From Paraurantiacibacter namhicola (GTDB lineage: Bacteria > Pseudomonadota > Alphaproteobacteria > Sphingomonadales > Sphingomonadaceae): a stretch of 64,000 nucleotides of DNA. The stretch is from contig NZ_CP016545.1 in NCBI RefSeq assembly GCF_001687545.1, positions 2,527,001 through 2,591,000 on the forward strand, written 5' to 3'. The notes beneath the pieces are model-generated. The model saw only the letters and a list, made by a program, of their open reading frames with translations. It was not told the DNA's origin and made no database searches. The first letter of the stretch is position 1, and each line of letters starts with the position of its first letter. Shown piece after piece: positions 28,195 to 37,478 of this stretch. Both the position numbers and the translations under genes were made by a program.

Positions 28195-29118
28195 CTGCTT
28201 CACGTCGTCCACCACGCCGATTACATGGCGCCGCAGCCCAAGCGCGGCACATTCAAGTTCGACAAATATGCGCTGGTCATGGTGGCGCTTCGCGAGAGCG
28301 GTTACCCGCTGATCGAGCATGCACCCGATCCCATGCCGCGCGAATGGCTGGAGCAGGTGCATGACCCCGAATATGTCGCGCAGGTCTTTGCTGCACAGGT
28401 CCCGCAGGACAAGGAGCGGCGCATCGGCTTTCCCGTCACGCCGCATATCGCCAGCCGTGTCGCGCACACCAACGGCGGCACCTTCCTGGCAGCGCGGCTG
28501 GCGCAGGCCCATGGCTACGCCGCTAATTCCGCCGCGGGCAGCCATCATGCTCTGTACGATACGGGCGCAGGGTATTGCGTTTACAATGACCTTGCCGTCG
28601 CATCGAACCGCCTGATCGCGGAAGGCCATGCGCGCCGCGTGCTGGTCGTCGACCTGGACGTGCATCAGGGTGACGGGACGGCCAGCCTCACCGCCATGCG
28701 GGAGGACATCTTCACCTTCTCCATGCATGCGGAGAAGAACTTCCCGGTGCGCAAGGCCCGCTCCAACCGCGATATCGCCCTGCCGGACGGGGTGGACGAT
28801 GCCGCCTATGCGGCCGAACTGCTGCGCCACCTGCCCGAGATCCTGGACGATTTCGCGCCCGACATGGTGCTGTACCAGGCGGGCGTCGATCCGCATCACG
28901 ACGACAAGCTCGGGCGTCTCGCCCTCTCGGACGAAGGCCTTTTGGCGCGTGACCGGATCGTGCTGCGCGAATGCCGCAGCCGCGGCCTGCCCGTCGCCAG
29001 CGCACTGGGCGGAGGATACGGCGCCGACCAGCGCGAAGTGGCGCAGCGGCACGCCTGGTCCATGCTGGCCATGGCGGCGGAGAACGCTCTTTACCCCTCG
29101 GTAACGACCGCAGCGTAA
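28195..29118 (+). CDS. Histone deacetylase family protein, probable CTG start
   Basis: 307 residues from CTG 28195 (297 from the first ATG, 28225). It has the zinc deacetylase core: [17 protein letters not shown] with the catalytic His pair, the zinc ligands in DLDVHQGDG and AGVDPHHDD, and ALGGGYG near the end. Bacterial relatives remove acetyl or acyl groups from small amines or lysines. Homologues in my memory begin MLHVVHH-DY. The codons just before the ATG encode [10 protein letters not shown], which would be the missing first strand, so a non-ATG start is likely. It lies only 8 bases after the thioredoxin-like gene. Confidence 0.88.
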   Translation: MLHVVHHADYMAPQPKRGTFKFDKYALVMVALRESGYPLIEHAPDPMPREWLEQVHDPEYVAQVFAAQVPQDKERRIGFPVTPHIASRVAHTNGGTFLAARLAQAHGYAANSAAGSHHALYDTGAGYCVYNDLAVASNRLIAEGHARRVLVVDLDVHQGDGTASLTAMREDIFTFSMHAEKNFPVRKARSNRDIALPDGVDDAAYAAELLRHLPEILDDFAPDMVLYQAGVDPHHDDKLGRLALSDEGLLARDRIVLRECRSRGLPVASALGGGYGADQREVAQRHAWSMLAMAAENALYPSVTTAA

Positions 29119-29128
29119 CCTGCGCGTC

Positions 29129-29671
29129 ATGCGCAATGCGATCATCCTTGTCGCCGCGGTCGGCGGCCTTGCCATGTGGATGGCCCCCAATCTGCCCGCC
29201 GTGGGCGAAGATCCTGCCACAGGCCCCGAGGTGACTTCGGTAGGCGGGGATCCCAGTTTTTCGGCGCTGGATACCAGCAACCAGGCAGGCGGCGGATGGG
29301 CGCAGGGCGATCTTGTGCTGAACCGCGAGGCAGACGGCCATTTCTATGCCGATATCAGCATGAAGATGCGGCCTTACCGCATGCTGGTGGATACCGGCGC
29401 CAGCCTTGTCGCGCTGACCGGGCAGGACGCCCGCGAAATGGGTCTTCACTGGGACCCCTCGCAAGTCAGCGTGATTGGCCACGGTGCCAGCGGAGAGGTT
29501 CACGGCGTCGTCGCCCGCATTCCCGAGATGAAGCTGGGCGAATTTACCGCCTATGACGTGCCTGCCGTCATCATTCCCGAAGGCCTGCGCGTATCGCTTC
29601 TGGGCCAGAGCTTCCTGCAGCAGATCGGCAGCATACGCGTGGAAGGCGACGAGATGATCCTGAATCGCTGA
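29129..29671 (+). CDS. Retropepsin-like aspartic protease (TIGR02281 type), membrane-anchored
   Basis: 180 residues. The N-terminal hydrophobic segment (about 4-20) is a signal anchor. The single aspartic protease domain begins near 65, with catalytic MLVDTGASLVALT. A second conserved strand, SLLGQSFLQQIGSIRVEGDEMIL, holds the LGQSFL motif of this family. One Asp per chain means it must dimerise. Its target is unknown. It follows the deacetylase gene with a 10-base gap, ending the ispG run. Of the 116 bases to the next gene I can describe nothing specific. Confidence 0.85.
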   Translation: MRNAIILVAAVGGLAMWMAPNLPAVGEDPATGPEVTSVGGDPSFSALDTSNQAGGGWAQGDLVLNREADGHFYADISMKMRPYRMLVDTGASLVALTGQDAREMGLHWDPSQVSVIGHGASGEVHGVVARIPEMKLGEFTAYDVPAVIIPEGLRVSLLGQSFLQQIGSIRVEGDEMILNR

Positions 29672-29787
29672 GGGCGGATTCGGGCCATCTCACGCAGCTT
29701 TACCCCACCGCTTCACACCGCACGGCGCATCCCGCGCTCGACTGGGCGCAAGCCGGGCGGATTTCGCGTTAACCCGGCGCACATGCG

Positions 29788-30582
29788 ATGCTACATATCA
29801 TGGCAGGAATGAACAGGCGGGACCTTCTCAAGAGCACGGTAGTGGCTGGCGCAGCGCTGGCCGTTCCGACGCGCGCCTTTGCGCAGGCTGGCCCCGGACC
29901 GCGCGACCGCCGTATCCTGGGCATTGCGCGTGAGCAGGTGGAACGGGCCGGCGCGGCCCTGTGGCGGCGTGACATGGTGGGCGTGGCCGACATGGGCGTA
30001 CATTCCAGCAACAAGCGGTTCCATTTCGCCAATCTGGAGGCTGGGACCGTCACCTCCTATTACGTGACGCATGGGGCCGGCAGCGATCCGGAACATGACG
30101 GGATGCTCAACTGGTATTCCAACGTCGAAGGGTCGAATTGCACCAGCCGCGGCGCTTACATCAGCTGGGAATGGTATGTCGGGCGCTGGGGGACCAGCAT
30201 CCGCATGGGCGGGCTGGACGAAAGCAATTCAAACGCCTTCCCGCGCGCGATCGTGATGCATGCTGCGCGCTATGCCACGCAGGACCATGTGGACCGCTGG
30301 GGCAAGTGCGGACGCAGCAACGGCTGCCCGGCCATGGGCCCGGACGATTTCAAATATGCGCTGGTCCAGCTGAGCGGCGGACGGCTGGTCTATCTCGATT
30401 CGCTTGGCATCGGCCCGGACGGGGAGCAGGTCGCCATGCCGCAGCAGCCGACACTGACCGAACAGGACTTTGCAATGCGTGCGCGGCAGGCGGAAGACGC
30501 CGCTGAAGCCGAACGCCGCCGCCTGACGGTGGAAGCAAACCAGGGCAATGGCGCGGCCGCCTCCCTGGCAGGCGAACCCTGA
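29788..30582 (+). CDS. YkuD_2-type murein L,D-transpeptidase-like protein, Tat substrate
   Basis: 264 residues from ATG 29788 (ATG 29800 and 29809 also fit). The signal is twin-arginine, MNRRDLLKSTVVAGAALA with an AFA-Q cleavage site. The catalytic part carries IVMHAARYA and GRSNGCPAMGPDDF, the His and Cys motifs of the YkuD_2 (murein L,D-transpeptidase catalytic domain) family. It probably acts on peptidoglycan in the periplasm. The C-terminus is a Glu/Ala/Arg helix with an Ala-rich end. It converges on a second, unrelated L,D-transpeptidase gene 62 bases away. Confidence 0.82.
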   Translation: MLHIMAGMNRRDLLKSTVVAGAALAVPTRAFAQAGPGPRDRRILGIAREQVERAGAALWRRDMVGVADMGVHSSNKRFHFANLEAGTVTSYYVTHGAGSDPEHDGMLNWYSNVEGSNCTSRGAYISWEWYVGRWGTSIRMGGLDESNSNAFPRAIVMHAARYATQDHVDRWGKCGRSNGCPAMGPDDFKYALVQLSGGRLVYLDSLGIGPDGEQVAMPQQPTLTEQDFAMRARQAEDAAEAERRRLTVEANQGNGAAASLAGEP

Positions 30583-30617
30583 CCGACAGTCCGGATTTAC
30601 TATGAGAGCGCTGTGAA

Positions 30618-30638
30618 GGGCGGACGCGCTGTCCGCCC
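30618..30638. terminator. Stem-loop between the two convergent L,D-transpeptidase genes
   Basis: GGGCGGAC (30618-30625) pairs exactly with GTCCGCCC (30631-30638) around GCGCT. There is no T-tract on the plus side. It sits between two 3' ends and probably limits read-through in both directions. Confidence 0.55.
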
Positions 30639-30644
30639 GTTACC

Positions 30645-32012
30645 TCAGCTATCCTGCAGGTCGTCCTCGATGACGATCACTTCCTCGTCCGTCTCGCGGC
30701 CCCGATTGCCCTTGCGCGGCGCATCCAGCGCAGCAAGCACAGGCGCATCGCGGCCGTAAATGTCGCGGAAGGTGTGCAGATCACCATCGATGTCCACCCC
30801 ATAGGTGAAATAGGTGATGTAGACCGGCATCTGCTTCTTCACCGGCACCTTGGTGTATTTGCCGCTGGTGGAAATGGCAGTGTATTCCTTGCCCAGCGCG
30901 GCGAAGTCCTCGCGGGTATCGCCATTGCCCAGCATCGCCACCATCATGGCAACGCGCAGCGCACTTTCCACGCGGATGCAGCCGTGGCTGAGCGCGCGAT
31001 TGTCGTTCTTGAACAGGTGGCGGCTGGGCGTGTCATGCAGGAAGATGGCGTGCCGGTTGGGCATATCCAGCTTCATCAGGCCGAGCGAATTGCCCGGACC
31101 CGGCTGCTGGACAACGGTGACCCAGCCATTTGCGCCCTTCGTGGCCTTGTAGCCGTTGCGCTTGGCCCATGTCGGGTTGTTCAGCACTTTCGCGCCCAGC
31201 CCTTCGCCCTTCACGATGCTCTGCGGCACGGTCCAGGTCGGGTTGAAAACGACGCCTTCGACCATTTCGGCCAGCTGCGGGGTCGCCGTGCGGCCCGGCT
31301 TGCCCACCACGGTGCGATAGGTCTGGATGATCTTGTTGTTCACCGTCAGGCGCAGCTGGTATTCCGGCACATTGGTGATCAGGTACTGGCCGCCCAGGTC
31401 ACGCGCCAGCCAGCGCCAGCGGTCCATGTTGATGCGGATCAGCTTGCGCTTGGCCGTATCGCTCTCCGGCGTTTCGGCCAGCTTCGCCTTCAGCACGGCA
31501 TAGTCCGGATAGATGGGATTGAGCGCCATCAGCGTGCCAGAAATGTCACCCGACGCCAGCGCTTCACCCATCACCTCGCCGGTGGGATGCAGATCGGGAT
31601 CGGGATCGACCACGAACCACTGCTTACGCGCTTCCATCGGCGTGCGGCCGTCGCGCAGGTCCTCGACCAGCCAGGTGAAGATCTCGCTCGCCAGCCGGTC
31701 CAGCTGCTCGCCTTCGCCAAAGGCAATGGCCTGCTCCAGCGCGGCGGGGCGGTAATCCGCAGGATCCAGCCCTTCGGCCCCGATGCCGCGCACGGCCGAC
31801 AGCAGGCCTTGCGCATTATCGACCGTCCAGGGCTGCACCATCGCGTAACGCGCCATCGGCGGGGAGGTCATGTTTTGGCCAGCCGCACTCTGGGTGACCG
31901 GCGCTGCATCGTCATCCAGCACGCTTTGCGGATCGACTTCCTGCGCCACGATCATGGCAGGCAGCGAGAAGGCGCCGAGGGCGAGCGAGAGGCGGGCAAG
32001 CATTGTATTCAC
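30645..32012 (-). CDS. YcbB-type L,D-transpeptidase
   Basis: 455 residues. A signal peptide (about 1-23) is followed by the alpha-helical scaffold domain of YcbB-like enzymes, which includes GLDPADYRPAALEQA. The YkuD catalytic domain (about 230-400) has HDTPSRHLFKNDNRALSHG and the nucleophile Cys in SHGCIRV. It makes 3-3 crosslinks in peptidoglycan, which bypass beta-lactam-sensitive transpeptidases. The C-terminal tail is acidic (EEVIVIEDD). It is monocistronic and diverges from the EamA gene across 145 bases. Confidence 0.92.
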   Translation of the reverse strand: MNTMLARLSLALGAFSLPAMIVAQEVDPQSVLDDDAAPVTQSAAGQNMTSPPMARYAMVQPWTVDNAQGLLSAVRGIGAEGLDPADYRPAALEQAIAFGEGEQLDRLASEIFTWLVEDLRDGRTPMEARKQWFVVDPDPDLHPTGEVMGEALASGDISGTLMALNPIYPDYAVLKAKLAETPESDTAKRKLIRINMDRWRWLARDLGGQYLITNVPEYQLRLTVNNKIIQTYRTVVGKPGRTATPQLAEMVEGVVFNPTWTVPQSIVKGEGLGAKVLNNPTWAKRNGYKATKGANGWVTVVQQPGPGNSLGLMKLDMPNRHAIFLHDTPSRHLFKNDNRALSHGCIRVESALRVAMMVAMLGNGDTREDFAALGKEYTAISTSGKYTKVPVKKQMPVYITYFTYGVDIDGDLHTFRDIYGRDAPVLAALDAPRKGNRGRETDEEVIVIEDDLQDS

Positions 32013-32157
32013 GTCAAAAATTCCCCGTTAACCAGGCTAGGCCGCGGTTTTGCGTTGGTCGAGCGGCCGGATTGCATGGTGCATTTTGCCTGTTTCGGGC
32101 TCTTTCATCAAGCAAGACGGCTGACTGCACGGTGAATTGCCCCTAGGCGTTGCGTCC

Positions 32158-33060
32158 ATGCCATCATCGCGCCCAGACCATGCCGCAGCCGGTCACGCCA
32201 TGCCGTATCTGGCTGCCCTGGCCGGTGTCGGCATGCTTGCGCTGATGGATGCCTTTATGAAGGGTGCGTCCATCGCCATCGGGGCCTATTCCGCATCCTT
32301 GCTGCGCTATGCCATCGGTTTCGTCATCGCCGCGCCGATCTGGCTGGCCGCCGGTGGACGCTGGCCGCGCCCCGAAGTGCTGCGGGTGCACCTGATCCGC
32401 GGCGTGGTAGTCGCCTTCATGGCGCTGAGCTTCTTCTATGCGCTGACCAAGCTGCCGATTGCTGAGACAATCGCGATTTCCTTCATCGCGCCGCTGATTT
32501 CCCTGTGGCTGGCGCGTGTCCTGCTGGGTGAGCAAGTGCGGCGCGAGGCGGTGATCGCCGCCATCATCGGGATAGCGGGCACGGTGGTGATCATCGGCGG
32601 GCGCATCGGGCGCGAGAAGATGAGCGAGGATGCCGTGCTGGGCCTTGCCGCCATCCTGTTCTCTGCCGTGCTCTATGCCTGGAATTTGGTGCTGCAGCGC
32701 CAGCAGGCGCAGGTCGCCAATCCGGGGGAGGTTGCCGCCTTCCATTCCGGCGTGGGCGGTCTGACGCTAGCGGTGGCAGCGCCCTTCCTGCTGGTCCTAC
32801 CCGATGCCGAGGTCCTGGCCGCGATCGGCGTCTCCTCGGTCCTGACCGTTGCCGGGGCCATGATCCTTGCCTGGGCTTATGCCCGGGCAGAAGCGCAGGT
32901 GCTGGTCCCGCTGGAATACACCGGCTTCCTGTGGGCGAGCCTGTTCGGGTGGCTGTTCTTCCGCGAAGCGGTGACGGCCACCACCATCGCCGGCGCGATC
33001 ATGATTGCCTTCGGATCCTGGTACGCCGCCCCGCGCCGGGCGCCCGAACAGCCGACCTGA
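32158..33060 (+). CDS. EamA/DMT family transporter
   Basis: About 300 residues with ten predicted membrane spans arranged as two EamA repeats of about 140 residues. Typical features are LLRYAIGFVIAAPIWL, the AETIAISFIAPL loop of repeat one, and LVPLEYTGFLWASLFGWLFF in repeat two. This is the drug/metabolite exporter superfamily; substrate unknown. ATG 32158 is preferred over TTG 32137. Confidence 0.88.
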   Translation: MPSSRPDHAAAGHAMPYLAALAGVGMLALMDAFMKGASIAIGAYSASLLRYAIGFVIAAPIWLAAGGRWPRPEVLRVHLIRGVVVAFMALSFFYALTKLPIAETIAISFIAPLISLWLARVLLGEQVRREAVIAAIIGIAGTVVIIGGRIGREKMSEDAVLGLAAILFSAVLYAWNLVLQRQQAQVANPGEVAAFHSGVGGLTLAVAAPFLLVLPDAEVLAAIGVSSVLTVAGAMILAWAYARAEAQVLVPLEYTGFLWASLFGWLFFREAVTATTIAGAIMIAFGSWYAAPRRAPEQPT

Positions 33061-33073
33061 CGCGCCGCCCGCG

Positions 33074-33292
33074 TTACCGCGCGTTCGGTGTCGCCACCGG
33101 TGTTGCGGCGGCATTGGCCGAGGCATCCTGTTCCGTGCCGTCGCTGCCAACCTCCTGCGGGCTGTCATCCGCGATCCAGCGCTGCCAGACGAGGCCCAGC
33201 GCCGCGCCCAGGAATGCGGCCAGCACCAGCGCGAAGACCATCAGCCAGACCCGCAAGGGCTCACGAGGGCGGACGGGACCACCGATGGGCAT
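33074..33292 (-). CDS. Small single-span membrane protein
   Basis: 72 residues. A Pro/Arg-rich cytoplasmic head (PVRPREPLR) leads into one membrane span (about 15-36), followed by a polar, Ala/Thr/Asp-rich tail outside. No known domain. It is convergent with the EamA gene (13-base gap) and divergent from acnA. The stop-free, well-structured membrane segment makes it a credible gene, but nothing indicates its role. Confidence 0.55.
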   Translation of the reverse strand: MPIGGPVRPREPLRVWLMVFALVLAAFLGAALGLVWQRWIADDSPQEVGSDGTEQDASANAAATPVATPNAR

Positions 33293-33471
33293 GGCTTGGC
33301 TGCTCCCTCAGGCACGCGGAACCACGGGGCGCCGCGCGGCATTTCTAAGACATAAAGCGGCCTTGACCAATGACCCTGCATGCCGCAGGTGCCGGGCCGA
33401 AAGCCGCCCTTCCGCGTGAGCCTTTAACGCGCAAGGTGGGCGGCCAGCAACAAAGAAGGAAAGCCCAGCAC

Positions 33472-36144
33472 ATGACGCAGGTCGGCAAGGACACTCTCGG
33501 CACCCGTTCAACCCTTGACGTGAATGGCAAGGAATTCGCCTATTATTCGCTCAGCAAGGCTGGCGAGAAGCTGGGCGATGTGTCGAAACTGCCCTTCAGC
33601 CTGAAGGTTCTGCTGGAAAACATGCTGCGCTTCGAGGACGGCGGCCACACCGTCTCCACCGACGATGCGCAGGCCATTGCGGACTGGCTGAAGAACCCGG
33701 CCACCGGGAAGGAAATCCAGTACCGCCCGGCCCGCGTGCTGCTGCAGGATTTCACCGGCGTGCCTTGCGTGGTGGACCTTGCGGCCATGCGCGATGCCAT
33801 CTCCGCGCTGGGCGGCGATACGGCCAAGATCAACCCGCAGGTTCCCGTCAATCTCGTCATCGATCACTCGGTGATGGTGGACGAATTCGGCCATCCCAAG
33901 GCGATGGAAGCGAATATGGAGCTGGAATATGCCCGTAACGCGGAACGCTACGACTTCCTGAAGTGGGGCTCCAAGAGCTTCGAGAACTTCACCGCCGTAC
34001 CTCCCGGCACCGGCATCTGCCACCAGGTGAACCTGGAATATATCGGCAAGGGCGTGTGGTCTTCCAACGGCCCCGATGGCGCGGCCGTGGCTTACCCCGA
34101 CACCTGCGTGGGCACGGACAGCCACACCACCATGATCAACGGCCTTGGCGTGCTGGGCTGGGGCGTGGGCGGTATCGAGGCGGAGGCCGCCATGCTCGGC
34201 CAGCCGATCTCCATGCTGATCCCCGAAGTCGTCGGCTTCAAGCTGACCGGCAAGATGGCCGAAGGCATCACCGCGACCGACCTCGTGCTCACCTGCGTGC
34301 AGATGCTGCGCGAAGTGGGCGTGGTGGGCCGCTTCGTGGAGTTCTACGGCCCGGGCGTCTCGCAGCTGTCGCTGGCAGACCGTGCCACGATCGCCAACAT
34401 GGCTCCGGAATACGGCGCCACCTGCGGCTTCTTCGGCATCGACGACAAGACGCTGGAATACATGCGCCTGACCGGCCGCGACGAGGAAACGATCGCACTG
34501 GTCGAAGCCTACAGCCGCGAGCAGGGCATGTGGTTCACGCCGGAGAACGAGCCGGTCTTCACCAAGACGCTGGAACTGGACGTTGGCAGCGTGGTGCCCA
34601 GCCTGGCCGGCCCCAAGCGCCCGCAGGACAAGGTCGCCCTTCCCGAAGTGGACGAGCTGTTCAACTCGGACCTCAAGTCCATCTATTCCAAGGATGCTCC
34701 CGCCCGTGTCGGCGTGGACGGCAAGGACCACGATATCGGCGATGGCGACGTCGTGATTGCGGCCATCACAAGCTGCACCAACACCAGTAACCCGGACGTG
34801 CTGATCGCCGCGGGCCTCGTCGCCAAGAAGGCGGTCGAGAAGGGCCTGACGCCCAAGCCGTGGGTCAAGACGAGCCTCGCGCCCGGATCGCAGGTGGTCA
34901 CCGATTACCTGACAAAGTCCGGCCTGCAGGATTATCTCAACCAGATCGGCTTCGACCTCGTTGGTTATGGCTGCACGACCTGCATCGGCAATTCCGGCCC
35001 GCTCGCGCCGCCGATCAGCAAGGCGATCAATGGCAACGATATCGTCGCTGCCAGCGTGCTGTCGGGCAACCGCAACTTCGAAGGCCGCGTCAGCCCGGAC
35101 GTGCGCGCCAACTTCCTCGCCAGCCCGCCGCTGGTGGTGGCCTATGCGCTGAAGGGCACGGTCACCGAAGACCTGACCACCACGCCCATCGGCCAGGACC
35201 AGGACGGCAATGACGTGATGCTGGCGGACCTGTGGCCGACCAATGCCGAAGTGCACGAGCACCGCGCCGCCAATATCGACCGCGACATGTTCGTCACCCG
35301 CTATGCCGACGTCTACAAGGGCGACGAGCACTGGCAGGCGGTGAAGGTCGAGGCATCCGACACCTATGGCTGGAACCCGGGCAGCACTTATGTCGCCAGC
35401 CCGCCCTTCTTCGAAGGCATGGGCATGACGCCGGAAACGGTGACCGACATCGTGGATGCCAAGCCGCTGGCCGTACTTGGCGATTCCGTCACCACCGACC
35501 ACATCAGCCCGGCCGGCTCCATCAAGGAAGATTCGCCCGCAGGCGAATATCTGAAGAGCCATCAGGTCGCGAAGGCAGACTTCAACTCCTACGGCAGCCG
35601 CCGCGGGAACCACGAGGTCATGATGCGCGGCACCTTTGCCAACATCCGCATCAAGAACGAAATGGTCCCCGGCGTCGAGGGCGGCTACACCACCTACAAG
35701 GGTGAGCAGATGGCCATCTACGATGCCGCCATGAAGCACCGCGACGATGGCACGCCGCTGGTGGTCATCGCCGGCAAGGAATACGGCACCGGCTCCAGCC
35801 GCGACTGGGCGGCCAAGGGCACCATCCTGCTGGGCGTGCGCGCCGTGATCGTGGAGAGCTTCGAGCGTATCCACCGCTCCAACCTGGTTGGCATGGGCGT
35901 GCTGCCGCTGCAGTTCCACGAAGGCCAGACGCGCGAGACACTGGGCCTGACGGGCGAGCACACCTTCTCCATCCGCGGCCTGGCAGACCTGACGCCTGGC
36001 CAGGACGTGGAAGTGGAAGCGACCGGACCCGATGGCTCCACCAGCACCTTCACCGTGAAGTGCCGCATCGATACCGCCAACGAGATGGATTACTACCGCA
36101 ACGGCGGCATCTTGCAGTATGTGATCCGCAAACTGGCAGCGTGA
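33472..36144 (+). CDS. acnA: Aconitate hydratase A
   Basis: 890 residues, the standard AcnA length. It isomerises citrate to isocitrate in the TCA cycle. The [4Fe-4S] cluster cysteines are in [10 protein letters not shown] (about residue 436) and [12 protein letters not shown] (about 502-505). The mobile C-terminal domain contains [14 protein letters not shown] with the substrate-binding Ser/Arg. ATG 33472 follows GAAGGAAAG; longer in-frame starts lack a ribosome site. Its stop overlaps the rhodanese start (TGATG). Confidence 0.97.
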   Translation: MTQVGKDTLGTRSTLDVNGKEFAYYSLSKAGEKLGDVSKLPFSLKVLLENMLRFEDGGHTVSTDDAQAIADWLKNPATGKEIQYRPARVLLQDFTGVPCVVDLAAMRDAISALGGDTAKINPQVPVNLVIDHSVMVDEFGHPKAMEANMELEYARNAERYDFLKWGSKSFENFTAVPPGTGICHQVNLEYIGKGVWSSNGPDGAAVAYPDTCVGTDSHTTMINGLGVLGWGVGGIEAEAAMLGQPISMLIPEVVGFKLTGKMAEGITATDLVLTCVQMLREVGVVGRFVEFYGPGVSQLSLADRATIANMAPEYGATCGFFGIDDKTLEYMRLTGRDEETIALVEAYSREQGMWFTPENEPVFTKTLELDVGSVVPSLAGPKRPQDKVALPEVDELFNSDLKSIYSKDAPARVGVDGKDHDIGDGDVVIAAITSCTNTSNPDVLIAAGLVAKKAVEKGLTPKPWVKTSLAPGSQVVTDYLTKSGLQDYLNQIGFDLVGYGCTTCIGNSGPLAPPISKAINGNDIVAASVLSGNRNFEGRVSPDVRANFLASPPLVVAYALKGTVTEDLTTTPIGQDQDGNDVMLADLWPTNAEVHEHRAANIDRDMFVTRYADVYKGDEHWQAVKVEASDTYGWNPGSTYVASPPFFEGMGMTPETVTDIVDAKPLAVLGDSVTTDHISPAGSIKEDSPAGEYLKSHQVAKADFNSYGSRRGNHEVMMRGTFANIRIKNEMVPGVEGGYTTYKGEQMAIYDAAMKHRDDGTPLVVIAGKEYGTGSSRDWAAKGTILLGVRAVIVESFERIHRSNLVGMGVLPLQFHEGQTRETLGLTGEHTFSIRGLADLTPGQDVEVEATGPDGSTSTFTVKCRIDTANEMDYYRNGGILQYVIRKLAA

Positions 36145-36593
36145 TGCCTAACCGCAGCCGACATCCTGCAGTCGTCTTTGCGCTGGCATTCTTACCAGCC
36201 ATCGGTGCTTGCGGGGACGATGCTGCAGATGCCGGGGATCGGGACCTGGTCCCGGTCATCCTGGATTCCGTCGTTGGTCTGGTCGAGCCGGACGAACTGG
36301 CTCGTCTCAAGGCTTCGGACGACGTCATTCTGATAGATGTGCGCACGGAAGAAGAATTTTCCGAAGGGCATATACCGGGCGCGTGGAATATGCCGATCGA
36401 AGATTTCGATCCGGCGAGCCTTCCGATAACTGAAGGACGCGCGATCATTCTGTACTGCCGGAGTGCCAACCGCTCTGCAAAGGCGGCGCAAATGCTGTCT
36501 CGCGCGCAAGGCGGCAAGGAAGTGCGCCACCTCGCGGGTGGGATAAAAGCTTGGCGCAATGCCGGATACCAGACCACCCGAAGCGGCGAGTGA
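36144..36593 (+). CDS. Rhodanese-like domain lipoprotein
   Basis: 149 residues. A lipoprotein signal ends in IGAC (Cys near 23). The rhodanese domain (about 50-145) has VILIDVRTEEEFSEGHIPGA and the active-site loop YCRSANRSAKAA, with a catalytic Cys that can carry a persulfide. It is therefore a periplasm-facing sulfurtransferase or sulfide-handling protein. It is coupled to acnA by TGATG and overlaps the following oxygenase gene by 35 bases. Its base composition looks somewhat AT-richer than acnA. Confidence 0.85.
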   Translation: MPNRSRHPAVVFALAFLPAIGACGDDAADAGDRDLVPVILDSVVGLVEPDELARLKASDDVILIDVRTEEEFSEGHIPGAWNMPIEDFDPASLPITEGRAIILYCRSANRSAKAAQMLSRAQGGKEVRHLAGGIKAWRNAGYQTTRSGE

Positions 36594-37380
36594 CGCACCC
36601 GTGGTTGATGACGGCAAAAATGGCTTCAGCATCAGTTTCGGCGGCTCCGGCAGCGGCGTCACCGGGCAGGCGAGCGGGTTCTCCCTCGGCCGCCACGCCA
36701 GCCCGCCGGTCGACCCGATGTCCGATCCGGACAAGCTGGCGGCCATCGGCAAGATGGTGCGCGAGCGGCTGGAAGCACGCGGCGATGCGGAATATCTCGG
36801 CAATGGGAAGGCGGACCTTTACCGGATCCGGGGCTTCCTTGACCGCAACGAGTGCCGCAGGCTGGTAAAGGTCATCGACCGCAAGATCGGCCCGTCCACC
36901 CTGTTCAAGGGCACGGAGATCGACGGCTTCCGCACCAGCTCAACGCATTATTTCGCAGCGGGCGACCCGGACACCACCGCGCTGGAGACCAAGATCGACG
37001 CGCTGCTGGGCCTGCCGCATATGCTCGCCGAGACGACGCAGGGCCAGCGCTACATGGCGGGGCAGCAGTTCAAGCACCACCAGGACTTCTTCCACGAAAC
37101 GGAAGCCTACTGGCAGGATGAGCGCCGCCGCGGAGGGCAGCGCACGTGGACAGCCATGGTCTATCTCAACGAGCCGGAGGAAGGCGGCGCGACCGACTTC
37201 AAGGATGTCGGCGTGGCCATCCCACCGGAACGCGGCGCGATCATCGTGTGGAACAACATGGGGCGCGATGGGCGGCCGAACCACCAGACCCTGCACGCCG
37301 GGACGCCGGTGATCGCGGGCAGCAAATATGTGATCACCCAGTGGTACCGGCTGTTCCCCTGGAGCATTGAGCAGCGCTGA
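36559..37380 (+). CDS. Prolyl 4-hydroxylase-like 2OG-Fe(II) oxygenase
   Basis: 273 residues. The N-terminal 50 residues are Gly/Ser-rich and probably disordered. The double-stranded beta-helix domain (about 85-265) has the iron triad His and Asp in KHHQDFF and His in QTLHAGTPV, with the 2-oxoglutarate-binding Lys in GSKYVITQWYR. Such enzymes hydroxylate proline or similar residues in proteins or peptides. The start ATG 36559 lies inside the rhodanese gene. Being third in the acnA operon may tie it to 2-oxoglutarate supply; that is speculation. Confidence 0.85.
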   Translation: MPDTRPPEAASDAPVVDDGKNGFSISFGGSGSGVTGQASGFSLGRHASPPVDPMSDPDKLAAIGKMVRERLEARGDAEYLGNGKADLYRIRGFLDRNECRRLVKVIDRKIGPSTLFKGTEIDGFRTSSTHYFAAGDPDTTALETKIDALLGLPHMLAETTQGQRYMAGQQFKHHQDFFHETEAYWQDERRRGGQRTWTAMVYLNEPEEGGATDFKDVGVAIPPERGAIIVWNNMGRDGRPNHQTLHAGTPVIAGSKYVITQWYRLFPWSIEQR

Positions 37381-37429
37381 CGCCCGGCCAGGTCGCGCCT
37401 TCGCCCTCAAAACTCACCTGACAAAGAAA

Positions 37430-37453
37430 AAGGCCGGGATCGCTCCCGGCCTT
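37430..37453 (-). terminator. Terminator of the Ser-rich PEP-CTERM-like gene
   Basis: A 10-bp perfect stem (37430-37439 with 37444-37453) around TCGC. On the minus strand it is followed by TTTTCTTTG, so it terminates the leftward Ser-rich gene; it may also stop the convergent oxygenase operon. Confidence 0.85.
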
Positions 37454-37478
37454 CCCCTGTCTGTCGGTGCGCGAGGCC

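Noticed and set aside
33318-33343. EcfG-like promoter GGAAC-N17-CATT upstream of acnA
   Set aside because: One mismatch at a key -10 base and about 130 bases from the start codon; likely chance.
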